Source of the DNA: Cyclobacteriaceae bacterium
GTDB taxonomy: Bacteria; Bacteroidota; Bacteroidia; Cytophagales; Cyclobacteriaceae
NCBI GenBank assembly: GCA_023151255.1
Contig: JAKLJG010000007.1
Coordinates: forward strand, 1 to 64,000
Reading direction: 5' to 3'
Length of the DNA: 64,000 nt
How positions within the stretch are numbered: position 1 is the stretch's first letter; every line of letters starts with the position of its first letter. The position numbers and the translations under genes were made by a program. Shown here in pieces: positions 1 to 9,481 of the stretch. The notes under the pieces are model-generated. The model worked only from the letters and a program-made list of their open reading frames with translations. It was not told the origin of the DNA and made no database searches.

Positions 1-2692
1 TGTAACGGTAACTGATGTCTCAACAAACAATCCACCGCCCGACAATAATTTCTGCTATAATGACGCTGACCTGATTATACTTGGAAATCAGCCACCCAGC
101 AGCACTTATAAATATGAAATTGACTACCTGACTTTGGGTCATGTAGAAACTATAAACTCACACACTTTCACATTTGATCCAAGTTTTTACTTTGACGATG
201 CCGTAGCACGAGGAGCAAGCAACACCAGTGACGCAACTTTTAGAGTTACCTACATTGTAACAGACGCAGTCATTGGGTGTACTGCCTCTACATCATTCAT
301 TTTTGCTGTTTCTCCTTTAGCTGAGATCACAATCAGCGGAATAAATGACGGAGACATCTTCTGTTCTAATCTCCAGCCTTTTCCAATTACATTTGCCCCT
401 ATAAATGGTGTTCTGCGAATAAATGGTACACCCACGCCATTAAATCCAGTAACGAGCAGCATCAGTTCAGTTCAACTTCCTGTAAATAACAACGTAACGA
501 TAAGTTATGAATATTTTTCAGGGGTTTCCCAGTGCGTTACTACTAAAACCTATACAATCAGCCAGGTAGATGCTCCAAAGGCAACATTTACAACTACTCC
601 GATTTGTGATGGCGACCCGGCCACTTATTCAGCCGGACCTGATCCTGATAACTATTCTTGGAAATGGGTCCTTGGTGACTCCATACGATCAGGAACAACA
701 ACTGAAACCATTAACCATGTTTTTCCCGGTCTTGCAGGAGCTACTCAGACCTCTTATCTAATACGACTCATTGTAACAAATAGCCCCAGCGCTCTTAAAG
801 TTTGTCGTGATAGTACTGAGGCCATTCAGGTAATTGGAGCTTATCCTCGTGTAGACTTTGACTATTCTAATGTTTGTAAAGGCGATTTCACAAAATTTTC
901 CATCAGTTCCAACATACCCATTGCGTCCGCTCAATGGGATTTTGGTGATAGTTTTACCTTACCGAACAATCCATTAAACAACAATATTCCTGGTGGAACA
1001 CATGGCGGGCAAACTATTGCAACATATGGATCGCCCGAACATCGTTACTCAATAGCTAACTCCCGGTACCTGGTGCAGCTAATTGGCCGCACTGCAACAA
1101 ACGTTGGAGCATGCCCCGACACCATACTACACCAAGTTGGTATTCTTGAAAGACTTAAACCGAATATTACCTATCCCTATAAAATGGATTCCATTCCGGG
1201 TGGTTTATGGATTGAGGAAGATCGCTCCAATGCATCAACTTGGTCATTCGCCACACCAACAGGTAAAACAGTAATGACCAATACCCTAGGTAATGTCTGG
1301 ATAACTAATCCTTCAGCCAATTATAAGGAGTCCGACAATTCTTACGTGAATAGTCCTTGTTTTAACTTATCGGCATTTACTAAACCTGTATTTTCCATGC
1401 AATACTGGACTAACACCGACCTGGGTAAAGACGGTGCGTTACTTCAATCTTCGATTGATGGGGGCGCAACGTGGCAAGTAGTTGGAACTACAACCTCTGG
1501 GATTAACTGGTATCAAAACCAAACTATCTCTTCAGCACCAGGCGGTTTTAATCAATATGGGTGGACAGGAAGAGCTCAACAGGATTGGTTGACGGCAAAA
1601 AACTCCATCGATGCGCTGGCTGGTAACAACAACGTACGTTTTAGAATTGCTTTTTCAAGTGATGAGCGTGATGAATTTGATGGCTTTGCCTTCAATAATG
1701 TTACTATTGAAGAACGTAACCGGATAATGCTGGTTGAACATTTCAGCAATAGCGATGTCGACAATCCGCTTATTCCAGCAAGTAATAATAATTACAATTC
1801 TCATTTACCCCTAAATGACGCTGAGGTTGTTAAAATTCAATACCATGCAAGCTTCCCCGATGCCGATGTTATAAATGCGGCCAACCCTTCCGATCATAAT
1901 GCCCGAATAGCTTATTACGGGGTAACGAATCAAACCGTTCCGATCGGTTTCATAGATGGCGCACGCGATCTCACTGCTCCATTTGGATTTGCCTTACCTG
2001 CCAATCCTAATAACGGATGGTGGAATGACTTTAAACTAAAACGATCATTAACTTCTTCACCTTATTCGCTTTCAGTTAAAACACTTCCGCTGCCAGGAAC
2101 GGATTCCTTAAGAGTGAATGTTGTTTTTTCAAAAATCGGCACTGTCCAAGGGAATAAAGCCACCTTGCTCGTTGCCGTAATTGAAAAGAATGTTTCAGGA
2201 AACCAGCATGTGCTTCGTAAATTTTTGCCTACACCTGCCGGTACACTGATTGACCAGGTCACTTCAGATTCTCTTGTATTTGATTGGCGACCGGTTGGGA
2301 TAACTAACCTGAATGATATTGCTATTATTGCTTTTATTCAGGACATGACTACGAAAGAAGTTCATCAGGCAACAATTGACATTGCGCCAACCTTTATACC
2401 CAGTGGAGTAATTACTGTTATCGAAGATCCGGCCTTTGCCGAAAAGATTGACGTGTACCCTAACCCGGCCAGCCATGAACTGAACATTCTGCTTCCCGAA
2501 CCGGCACACATAACTACACCAATTGTACTGGTTGATGCGCATGGCCGCAACCTGGTTGAACAAGAGTTTAAACCCGGCCAGCAACTGAAGACCATTAACA
2601 CCAGCCAACTGGCCGCTGGCCTTTACATACTGCAGATAAAATCGCAACAGGGCACAGCAAGGAAGAAGGTGATGATTGTGCATGGAAGGTAG
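1..2692 (+). CDS. T9SS-secreted PKD/Omp28-like surface protein, N-terminus truncated by window edge
   Basis: Frame is open from base 2 in frame with the listed ORF (134), so the true start lies upstream. PKD-like segments (AQWDFGDS). Omp28-like segment (MLVEHFSNSD...VVKIQYHASFPDADVINAANPSDHNARIAYYGV...VPIGFIDGARD). C-terminal type A sorting domain (VYPNPASHELNI...LAAGLYILQIKSQQGTARKKVMIVH). Confidence 0.85.
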   Translation, partial: VTVTDVSTNNPPPDNNFCYNDADLIILGNQPPSSTYKYEIDYLTLGHVETINSHTFTFDPSFYFDDAVARGASNTSDATFRVTYIVTDAVIGCTASTSFIFAVSPLAEITISGINDGDIFCSNLQPFPITFAPINGVLRINGTPTPLNPVTSSISSVQLPVNNNVTISYEYFSGVSQCVTTKTYTISQVDAPKATFTTTPICDGDPATYSAGPDPDNYSWKWVLGDSIRSGTTTETINHVFPGLAGATQTSYLIRLIVTNSPSALKVCRDSTEAIQVIGAYPRVDFDYSNVCKGDFTKFSISSNIPIASAQWDFGDSFTLPNNPLNNNIPGGTHGGQTIATYGSPEHRYSIANSRYLVQLIGRTATNVGACPDTILHQVGILERLKPNITYPYKMDSIPGGLWIEEDRSNASTWSFATPTGKTVMTNTLGNVWITNPSANYKESDNSYVNSPCFNLSAFTKPVFSMQYWTNTDLGKDGALLQSSIDGGATWQVVGTTTSGINWYQNQTISSAPGGFNQYGWTGRAQQDWLTAKNSIDALAGNNNVRFRIAFSSDERDEFDGFAFNNVTIEERNRIMLVEHFSNSDVDNPLIPASNNNYNSHLPLNDAEVVKIQYHASFPDADVINAANPSDHNARIAYYGVTNQTVPIGFIDGARDLTAPFGFALPANPNNGWWNDFKLKRSLTSSPYSLSVKTLPLPGTDSLRVNVVFSKIGTVQGNKATLLVAVIEKNVSGNQHVLRKFLPTPAGTLIDQVTSDSLVFDWRPVGITNLNDIAIIAFIQDMTTKEVHQATIDIAPTFIPSGVITVIEDPAFAEKIDVYPNPASHELNILLPEPAHITTPIVLVDAHGRNLVEQEFKPGQQLKTINTSQLAAGLYILQIKSQQGTARKKVMIVHGR

Positions 2693-2846
2693 GTACTATG
2701 CAGAAACCGAAGTTTTGATTTTTTAAAGGATAACTGAGGTAATTTAAAAATGGAGCCCAAACCATAAAGGTTAGCTGGTACACATTTTGACAGGAATGGG
2801 AATTTTAAATTATTAACAATCAACCACTTAAAAGAACCTTAAACCG

Positions 2847-2877
2847 TTGCGCGATTGCCTGCCTTCGCCTATTTTTA
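2847..2877 (+). promoter_or_regulatory. Possible Bacteroidota-type promoter upstream of TerC gene
   Basis: TTG (2847-2849), 20 nt spacer, TATTTTTA (2870-2877), resembling TTG-N~19-TAnnTTTG; last base off consensus. Confidence 0.3.
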
Positions 2878-2896
2878 GAGCTCAAACAACCCCTCA

Positions 2897-3706
2897 ATGG
2901 AAATCTTTCTCCATGCCGAAACCTGGCTGGCCCTGCTAACGCTTACCTTTTTTGAGGTTGTTCTTGGTATTGACAACATCATTTTTATTTCCATCATCTC
3001 CAACAGGCTGCCGGTTGAGATACGCGCCCGCACCCGCAACATGGGCCTGATGCTGGCTATGATTGTGCGCATTGTGCTGCTGCTGGGCATTACCTGGGTC
3101 ATCACTTTTACCGAACCGCTTTTTACCGTAGGTGACATTATACCGGCATTCCTGCACAAATACGTTAACGTTGAACACGGTTTTAGTGGTCGCGACCTCA
3201 TACTTGGTTTTGGCGGCTTATTTCTGATTGCCAAAAGTACCCGCGAAATAAACCACGAAATGGAGGGTGAGGATGAAGTAATCAATGTCGGTAAAGCCAA
3301 GGTAAACGTTACCGGCATCATCATCCAGATAATTCTCATCGACATTATTTTTTCATTCGATTCCATCCTCACAGCCGTTGGTTTAACCAACCAGGTGCTT
3401 ATCATGATCTTCGCAGTAATCATATCCATCGGCATTATGATGGTCTTCTCAGGAAAAATCAGCGACTTCATCAACCGCCACCCGTCCATGGAAGTGCTGG
3501 CGCTCGGCTTCCTGATCCTTATCGGCTTTATGCTGTTCCTCGAAGGATTGGAGTACGAAATTCCGAAAGGGTACATCTACTTTGCCGTGGCCTTTTCGTT
3601 GCTTATCGAAATGGTAAACATACGCGTACGCGGACGAAGGGATAAGAAACGCAAAAAAGAGGAAGAGGAGGAGAAACTGGCAACGGCCGAAGAATCAGCC
3701 GGGTAA
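2897..3706 (+). CDS. TerC family integral membrane protein
   Basis: MEIFLHAETWLALLTLTFFEVVLGIDNIIFISI...IIFSFDSILTAVG, typical TerC motifs with conserved acidic TM residues; charged C-terminal tail. Confidence 0.9.
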   Translation: MEIFLHAETWLALLTLTFFEVVLGIDNIIFISIISNRLPVEIRARTRNMGLMLAMIVRIVLLLGITWVITFTEPLFTVGDIIPAFLHKYVNVEHGFSGRDLILGFGGLFLIAKSTREINHEMEGEDEVINVGKAKVNVTGIIIQIILIDIIFSFDSILTAVGLTNQVLIMIFAVIISIGIMMVFSGKISDFINRHPSMEVLALGFLILIGFMLFLEGLEYEIPKGYIYFAVAFSLLIEMVNIRVRGRRDKKRKKEEEEEKLATAEESAG

Positions 3707-3743
3707 GTCCTCAAACTAAAAAACAACAATCTATACTCGCCAA

Positions 3744-4682
3744 TTGAATTACGTCCCTCCCATCTTTCTTTTCAATGGACATCTCGAAACCATCTACCCT
3801 GCCATACTCCGTAACGTAAAACTGCAAACCTACCACCGCGAACGCATCAACACACCGGACGATGATTTTCTCGATCTTGACTGGCTAAAACGAGGCTCGG
3901 AAAAACTGGCCATCATCTCGCATGGGTTAGAAGGAAACACCAGCCGTGCCTATATAAAAGGAATGGCAAGAGCATTTTTCAACCATGGTTTTGATGTTTT
4001 GGCATGGAACTACCGCGGCTGCAGCGAAGAAATGAACCGGCAACTCCGGTTTTATCACAGCGGGGCAACCGATGACCTGGCGGTAGTAATCAATCATGCG
4101 GTTAACCAACAGTATAAAAGTATAAGTCTGATCGGTTTCAGCCTGGGTGGAAATCTTACGCTGAAATACATGGGCGAAACCAGGGAACATCCGGATGTGA
4201 TCCGGAACGCAGTTGTATTTTCCGTGCCATTAGACCTGCACACCAGTTGCCTTAAGATATCACAACCCTCCAACTGGATTTATGCCAATCGCTTCCTGGC
4301 AAGCCTGAAAGAGAAAGTTAAGCACAAAGCCCGGCTGATGCCGGAACTGGATACCCGCGGATTGAGCAAAATAAAAACATTGATGCAATTTGATGACGTT
4401 ATTACCGGGCCATTGCACGGATTCAGTAACGCCTTAGATTATTACACCCGGTGTAGCTCCATAAAATTTATACACAACATTAAAGTCTCTACTCTAATTA
4501 TCAATGCTCTAAACGATCCATTTTTAAGTCGTGAGTGTTTCCCGGTTGATGCATTGAAGCAACACCCATTCGTACAACTAATTACCCCGCAACGTGGCGG
4601 GCACGTAGGCTTCAGCGAATTTGGTTCAAATGGCTTATATTGGTCCGAACGGCAAGCCATTGCCTTTTTAACGCATGATTGA
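3744..4682 (+). CDS. YheT-type alpha/beta hydrolase
   Basis: HGLEGNTSRAYIKGMARAF...WNYRGCSEEMNR...SLIGFSLGGNLTLKYMGE; TTG start. Confidence 0.85.
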   Translation: MNYVPPIFLFNGHLETIYPAILRNVKLQTYHRERINTPDDDFLDLDWLKRGSEKLAIISHGLEGNTSRAYIKGMARAFFNHGFDVLAWNYRGCSEEMNRQLRFYHSGATDDLAVVINHAVNQQYKSISLIGFSLGGNLTLKYMGETREHPDVIRNAVVFSVPLDLHTSCLKISQPSNWIYANRFLASLKEKVKHKARLMPELDTRGLSKIKTLMQFDDVITGPLHGFSNALDYYTRCSSIKFIHNIKVSTLIINALNDPFLSRECFPVDALKQHPFVQLITPQRGGHVGFSEFGSNGLYWSERQAIAFLTHD

Positions 4683-5370
4683 ACGCTACAGTTTATCCGC
4701 CCCGGCAACTACCCTGAGCCAACGATTTGCTGCCGATGTACCCGAATTTTATAAACCACGGTACAATGCCGGCCCAACCCAACTTCTGCCGGCAATAACC
4801 AATACATCGCCCCAAGGGCTTTCCGTGTTCTACTGGGGCCGGCCGCCCAAAGCAGCCGGTAACAAGCCATTGAGTGAACGGATTATAAACGTAAAACTTG
4901 AAAACCTGCTTGACCGACCGATGTTGCAAAAGGCCTTATTTAAAACCCGGTGCATCATCCCTGCCGATGGATTCTACGCGTGGAAAAAAATTGGTAAGAA
5001 ATCAATTGTACCTCACCGGTTTGTAACCGATCAACCGCTTTTCTCCATGGCCGGATTTTGGGAGGAATTTGAAGACGAAGATGGGAGCATGCTTCATACT
5101 TTTGCCCTTATTACAACAACAGCCAACGAACTGGTGGCCACCGTTACCGACCGGATGCCGGTTATCCTTACACCAGAAAGTGAAAAAATATGGCTGAGCA
5201 GAGAGGCTGATGAAATTGTTTTACTCAGTCAGTTGGTAACCTACCCGGCTGCCGCCATGAATCATTACACTGTTTCACCACGTATTCTTGACAGCCGAAT
5301 TGATGTCCCCTCCTTACTCACTCCCACACCTCCGGCCGACCAGCATGGAAATCTTACACTGTTTGATTAG
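4675..5370 (+). CDS. SRAP (SOS response-associated peptidase / YedK-HMCES) family protein, catalytic residues degenerate
   Basis: RYNAGPTQLLPAI, CIIPADGFYAWKK, TDRMPVILTPE and MNHYTVSPRI are SRAP family landmarks. Starts MIERYS rather than MCGRY. Overlaps the yheT-like gene by 8 nt. Confidence 0.85.
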   Translation: MIERYSLSAPATTLSQRFAADVPEFYKPRYNAGPTQLLPAITNTSPQGLSVFYWGRPPKAAGNKPLSERIINVKLENLLDRPMLQKALFKTRCIIPADGFYAWKKIGKKSIVPHRFVTDQPLFSMAGFWEEFEDEDGSMLHTFALITTTANELVATVTDRMPVILTPESEKIWLSREADEIVLLSQLVTYPAAAMNHYTVSPRILDSRIDVPSLLTPTPPADQHGNLTLFD

Positions 5371-5375
5371 CCATA

Positions 5376-6320
5376 CTAAAATCCATCACCTTCATCCTCC
5401 TTTTTGGCGGGCGGCTTCTGTTCTCCTTTTGTTTTGGCTGGCTTTTCTCTTTTACCAAAAAGGCCTTTCTTTTTCTTAGCAGGTGCCGCAGAACTCACTT
5501 CACCTTGTTGAACACTGTCAGGTGGTGGATTATCCAAATCTTTAAAATCCAAGTTATACTGGTCTTCTTCAGAAATAACCTTGGCTGGTTGAACATCCTC
5601 GGTAGTGGTTTTCTTTTTCTTCTTACCAAACAGGTTCGAGAAAAATCCGGCAATACCTTTCTTCTCCTTTTTGGCTTTTCCTGTAGTCTTTTGAGCTTCA
5701 GCTGACTGTTCTTTGGCCAAGCGCACATCGGGCAGTACCAGTACTTCGCGTAAGTACCACATGTAATTATCCTGTTCGGTATTAAATCCTACATTTTTAA
5801 TGTAGTATTTTGGTTTCTCAGAAACATATCTTCCTGCAACCGGATCATATTTCAGACTATCAGGGAAGTTATACTTCAATACCCGAACCTCGCGATCTTT
5901 GCTTATCACGTAAAATTCCGGCTGGGCGGGGGCACTATCGGCTGGTTCAGTATCCACAATAAAGGTGCTGTCAATTACCGAACGGGCTGCTTTTTCAAGA
6001 TCTTCTTTTGAGACTTCAGCATCCATGGTAAGCGAATCAGGCACAAGCGGCTTTACCGGTTTGGCCGGTACCGTTTTAATCTGATTCAGTTTCTTCTTGT
6101 ACGTTATTGGTTCGGCTACCAGGTACTTGTTTTTACTGGCCGTCAGGATTTTCGGGGTAGAGTCTTCATTGAAATAGCTGAACTTCTTGCGCAGTTCATT
6201 TTTGTCGTAGATGTACGCACTCTGGTAAGCAGGGCAAACCATCTTTTGGGTGCACGACCCCAACAGCATGGATAAAGCAACTACGACAATAAAAACCCTG
6301 GCCATGATAGCGCTAAACAA
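5376..6320 (-). CDS. Putative lipoprotein with lysine-rich C-terminal half
   Basis: Signal/lipobox MARVFIVVVALSMLLGSCTQ; CPAYQSAYIYDKNELRKKFSYFNED; K-rich low-complexity C-terminus. Confidence 0.7.
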   Translation of the reverse strand: MFSAIMARVFIVVVALSMLLGSCTQKMVCPAYQSAYIYDKNELRKKFSYFNEDSTPKILTASKNKYLVAEPITYKKKLNQIKTVPAKPVKPLVPDSLTMDAEVSKEDLEKAARSVIDSTFIVDTEPADSAPAQPEFYVISKDREVRVLKYNFPDSLKYDPVAGRYVSEKPKYYIKNVGFNTEQDNYMWYLREVLVLPDVRLAKEQSAEAQKTTGKAKKEKKGIAGFFSNLFGKKKKKTTTEDVQPAKVISEEDQYNLDFKDLDNPPPDSVQQGEVSSAAPAKKKKGLFGKREKPAKTKGEQKPPAKKEDEGDGF

Positions 6321-6431
6321 ACAAAATTAAGGATTTTAAGCAGAAGTAATCCCGTACCGGCCTTAATTGTAACCAATTGATAATCAATTTTTTCAATATA
6401 CAGGCCTAATTTATTACTTCTATTAGGTACG

Positions 6432-6668
6432 TCAGTACCCAACGATATAACGCTTTAAAATCACCAACAGGCATATCAGAAACATGATTATGGCGATTTT
6501 ATTAATGGTATGCATGGCCCGGATATTGAAGCCTCCCGGCCGGGTAGGATCTTTTTTCCGAAAGAAATAACCCAGCACCTCGCCAATCTGGAAAAACTCG
6601 CGCAAGCGGCTGCGGTTACTTTGCCCAACGGTGTGATTCTTCTCAGTATTCTGCGCTTCTTCTCTCAT
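6432..6668 (-). CDS. Small conserved membrane protein (possibly DUF6728-like)
   Basis: 78 aa, one C-terminal TM (INKIAIIMFLICLLVILKRYIV); abuts/overlaps ispG start-stop region on the same strand. Confidence 0.55.
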   Translation of the reverse strand: MREEAQNTEKNHTVGQSNRSRLREFFQIGEVLGYFFRKKDPTRPGGFNIRAMHTINKIAIIMFLICLLVILKRYIVGY

Positions 6669-8659
6669 TACACTAATTGCTCAATGGTTTCCGGATCGAT
6701 CCAATTGCCGTCTTCCTTTATCAGGTTAATTAATTCATCAACAGCCTGGGCTGAAGGTACATTTCGCTTTACAACTTCTTTACCGCGATACAACGTGATA
6801 CGTGCCGGTCCGGAACCTACATAACCATAGTCCGCATCGGCCATTTCACCAGGGCCATTAACAATGCAACCCATAATACCAATTTTAACCCCTTTCAAGT
6901 GATCAGTACGTTTGCGAATCATGGCCGTGGTACTTTGCAGGTCAAATAAGGTGCGGCCACAGGATGGGCAGGAAATGTACTCCGTCTTCGACATGCGGTT
7001 GCGAGTGGCTTGCAAAATTCCGAAAGCCGTTTTATTGCACAAATCAGCTTGTCGCAAATAGGCGTCTTTATCCGGGGTACCGACAACCGACAACATCAGG
7101 CCATCGCCAAAGCCATCAATAAATAATCCGCCTGCATCGGTGGCACTGTAAATGCGGAATTGATCTGTCTGTATTTTAGTAAATGCCCTTTGAATAATTA
7201 CCGGAATAGCAATATGCCTTTCTGTCAATTCAAAAAATATTCTCCGCAATTCAGCCATGGCGTGATCATTGGTGGAATAAATAACTCCAACGGCTGTTTT
7301 ATCTCCACGAATTTGCTCTAAAAGAGTTTCATTCAACTCATTAATTGAAAACCGAACAAAGTTTATGCTGGAATGCCGCTCACCAGCCTGCAGGTATTCT
7401 GCCGCGGTTAGAAGCGGGAGTTTATTCTCCTTATCATCAGTTGTAAGCCATACGGCATAATCACGTATTTCCTTCAGGCCGTTGGGCAACATAAACGAGA
7501 TAGGATTGCTGCCGGTGTACACATAATCGGCACCCTGGTCGTTCATTTTCCACTTATCCGGTTCTGGTAAGTAAAAATGGCCTATGCATCGCAGATCCTT
7601 ATAATCGGTTACGGGTATGGCGCTGAGATCGGCCACAACCCGGGGAACATGATGGGGACCACCAATATTTTCAACTTCATGGGTTATCCTGCGTGAATAA
7701 CTGAACGGATCAATCGGGTTATCTGAAATTTCAGGTATCGGTTGGTGATTTGTACGGCTTAAATACCGATCCACCATCATCTTCGCCACCGGTGCCTCAA
7801 ACTCCGGTTCTTCGGTTAATGAAACGCGTACGGTATCGCCCAGTCCGTCTTCAAGCAACGTGCCGATACCCACAGCCGATTTAATGCGGCCATCTTCGCC
7901 TTCACCTGCCTCGGTAACACCCAGGTGCAGCGGATAAGGCTTAAATCCTTCTTCATCAAGTTTATTCACCAGCAACCGGTACGCTTGCACCATCACCTGC
8001 GGGTTGCTGGCCTTCATCGACAGTACAATGTTGTAATAATTCAGGTCCTCGCAAATTCGAAGAAACTCCAGGGCCGATTCAACCATGCCAAGCGGGGTAT
8101 CGCCATACCGGCTCATGATCCGGTCGCTCAACGAGCCGTGGTTGGTACCAATGCGCATGGCCGTCCCGTATTCTTTACAAATCTTTACAAGCGGGGTAAA
8201 TTTTTCGCGAATCCGATCCAGTTCGGTCTGGTAGGCGGCTTCGGTGTAGTCGATCGTTTCGAAACGTTTTTTATCAGCATAGTTGCCGGGATTAATGCGG
8301 ACTTTTTCAACAATGCGTGCGGCCAGTTCAGCTGCATTCGGTGTGAAATGAATATCGGCTATTAAAGGCACATGGCAGCCTCTGCGCCTTAACTCGTTTT
8401 TTATTTCCTGCAGGTTCTGGGCCTCTTTAATACTGGGCGCGGTAATGCGTACATATTCGCAGCCTGCATTTACCATGCGGATAACCTGCTCTACCGAACC
8501 CATTGTATCCATCGTGTCCACTGTAGTCATCGACTGGATGCGGATGGGGTTATCAGCACCAAGCGGAACATCACCAATCTTTACCTCGATGGTTTTTCTG
8601 CGGCTGTAGCGTACCAGGCTGTTGCAATACTGGCGGGTGGCTGCTATAATGGAACTCAC
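6668..8659 (-). CDS. ispG: (E)-4-hydroxy-3-methylbut-2-enyl-diphosphate synthase (long Bacteroidota-type IspG)
   Basis: IGDVPLGADNPIRIQSMTTVDTMDT..., KVRINPGNYAD, C-terminal 4Fe-4S region SCPSCGRTLFDLQ...GIMGCIVNGPGEMADADYG; 663 aa with central insertion. Confidence 0.95.
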   Translation of the reverse strand: MSSIIAATRQYCNSLVRYSRRKTIEVKIGDVPLGADNPIRIQSMTTVDTMDTMGSVEQVIRMVNAGCEYVRITAPSIKEAQNLQEIKNELRRRGCHVPLIADIHFTPNAAELAARIVEKVRINPGNYADKKRFETIDYTEAAYQTELDRIREKFTPLVKICKEYGTAMRIGTNHGSLSDRIMSRYGDTPLGMVESALEFLRICEDLNYYNIVLSMKASNPQVMVQAYRLLVNKLDEEGFKPYPLHLGVTEAGEGEDGRIKSAVGIGTLLEDGLGDTVRVSLTEEPEFEAPVAKMMVDRYLSRTNHQPIPEISDNPIDPFSYSRRITHEVENIGGPHHVPRVVADLSAIPVTDYKDLRCIGHFYLPEPDKWKMNDQGADYVYTGSNPISFMLPNGLKEIRDYAVWLTTDDKENKLPLLTAAEYLQAGERHSSINFVRFSINELNETLLEQIRGDKTAVGVIYSTNDHAMAELRRIFFELTERHIAIPVIIQRAFTKIQTDQFRIYSATDAGGLFIDGFGDGLMLSVVGTPDKDAYLRQADLCNKTAFGILQATRNRMSKTEYISCPSCGRTLFDLQSTTAMIRKRTDHLKGVKIGIMGCIVNGPGEMADADYGYVGSGPARITLYRGKEVVKRNVPSAQAVDELINLIKEDGNWIDPETIEQLV

Positions 8660-8724
8660 AAACTAAGGTTTACTGCAAAGTTAACCGTTATGCCGCTGAT
8701 TTGTTTTGGACAGGAGAAAGTAAT

Positions 8725-9432
8725 TCAAATGTCGCCCAATTGGGGCCTAATGAGGATTTCTTCAACCACACTGCGGGTACTCAGCGACCAGGCTGCATAA
8801 ATCATCTCAGCTACATCCTCCACCTTCATAAAGCGTTGCTCAGGCAGGTTTACGCCATCCCAACTGGCTGTTTTAGTGGCCCCTGGCAAAACGGCTGTTA
8901 CCCGAATGCCATCTGCTTTCAATTCTTCACGGAGGCACTTCGAAAAACCCAGTAGGGCAAATTTAGTAATCGCATAAGAACCTCCGTTGGCATAGGCTTT
9001 TATACTGGCTATGGAGCAGATATTAAAAATATGACCGGCCTTATTCTTCTTCATAGCCGGCACCATACCACGGGTTGTGTGATAGGCGCTGTAAAGATTG
9101 GCGTTCATCATGCTCTCCAAGGTACCTTCGGGTTCAGTAGCGATAGAACCCGGCACAAAATAGCCTGCATTGTTAACCAGCACATCTACCGGCCGGTTAA
9201 GTTCCAATACAAAATCGGTAAAAGATTTTACCTGCATCTTATCTGACAAGTCGGCTACGGTGGTAAACACCCGATTACCTTTGTAGGAACTTTCAAGTTG
9301 TTGTTTAAGGGATTCCAGTTCATCGGGCTTTCGTGCGCAGGTGGCCACATCAAAATCATGAGCAATAAATTTTTCAATCACGGCCCTGCCAATACCTTTT
9401 GTGCCCCCGGTAACAACCAACAGCTTCTTCAT
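8725..9432 (-). CDS. Short-chain dehydrogenase/reductase family oxidoreductase
   Basis: TGGTKGIG nucleotide-binding motif, NNAG, YAITKFA active-site motif. Confidence 0.9.
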   Translation of the reverse strand: MKKLLVVTGGTKGIGRAVIEKFIAHDFDVATCARKPDELESLKQQLESSYKGNRVFTTVADLSDKMQVKSFTDFVLELNRPVDVLVNNAGYFVPGSIATEPEGTLESMMNANLYSAYHTTRGMVPAMKKNKAGHIFNICSIASIKAYANGGSYAITKFALLGFSKCLREELKADGIRVTAVLPGATKTASWDGVNLPEQRFMKVEDVAEMIYAAWSLSTRSVVEEILIRPQLGDI

Positions 9433-9481
9433 TTAAAACGGATTAGTATTTTTGGCTATCTTTAGCAAGATAGAGAATTCA

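Noticed and set aside
2875-3576. 233-aa minus-strand ORF antisense to the TerC gene
   Set aside because: Low-complexity M/S/I-rich translation typical of a shadow frame opposite a real membrane-protein gene.
7925-8365. 146-aa plus-strand ORF inside ispG
   Set aside because: Antisense to a confidently identified ispG; no recognisable domain.
6668-8659. Unusually long IspG as a novel fusion
   Set aside because: The long IspG with an inserted central domain is established for Bacteroidota/Chlamydiae/plants.
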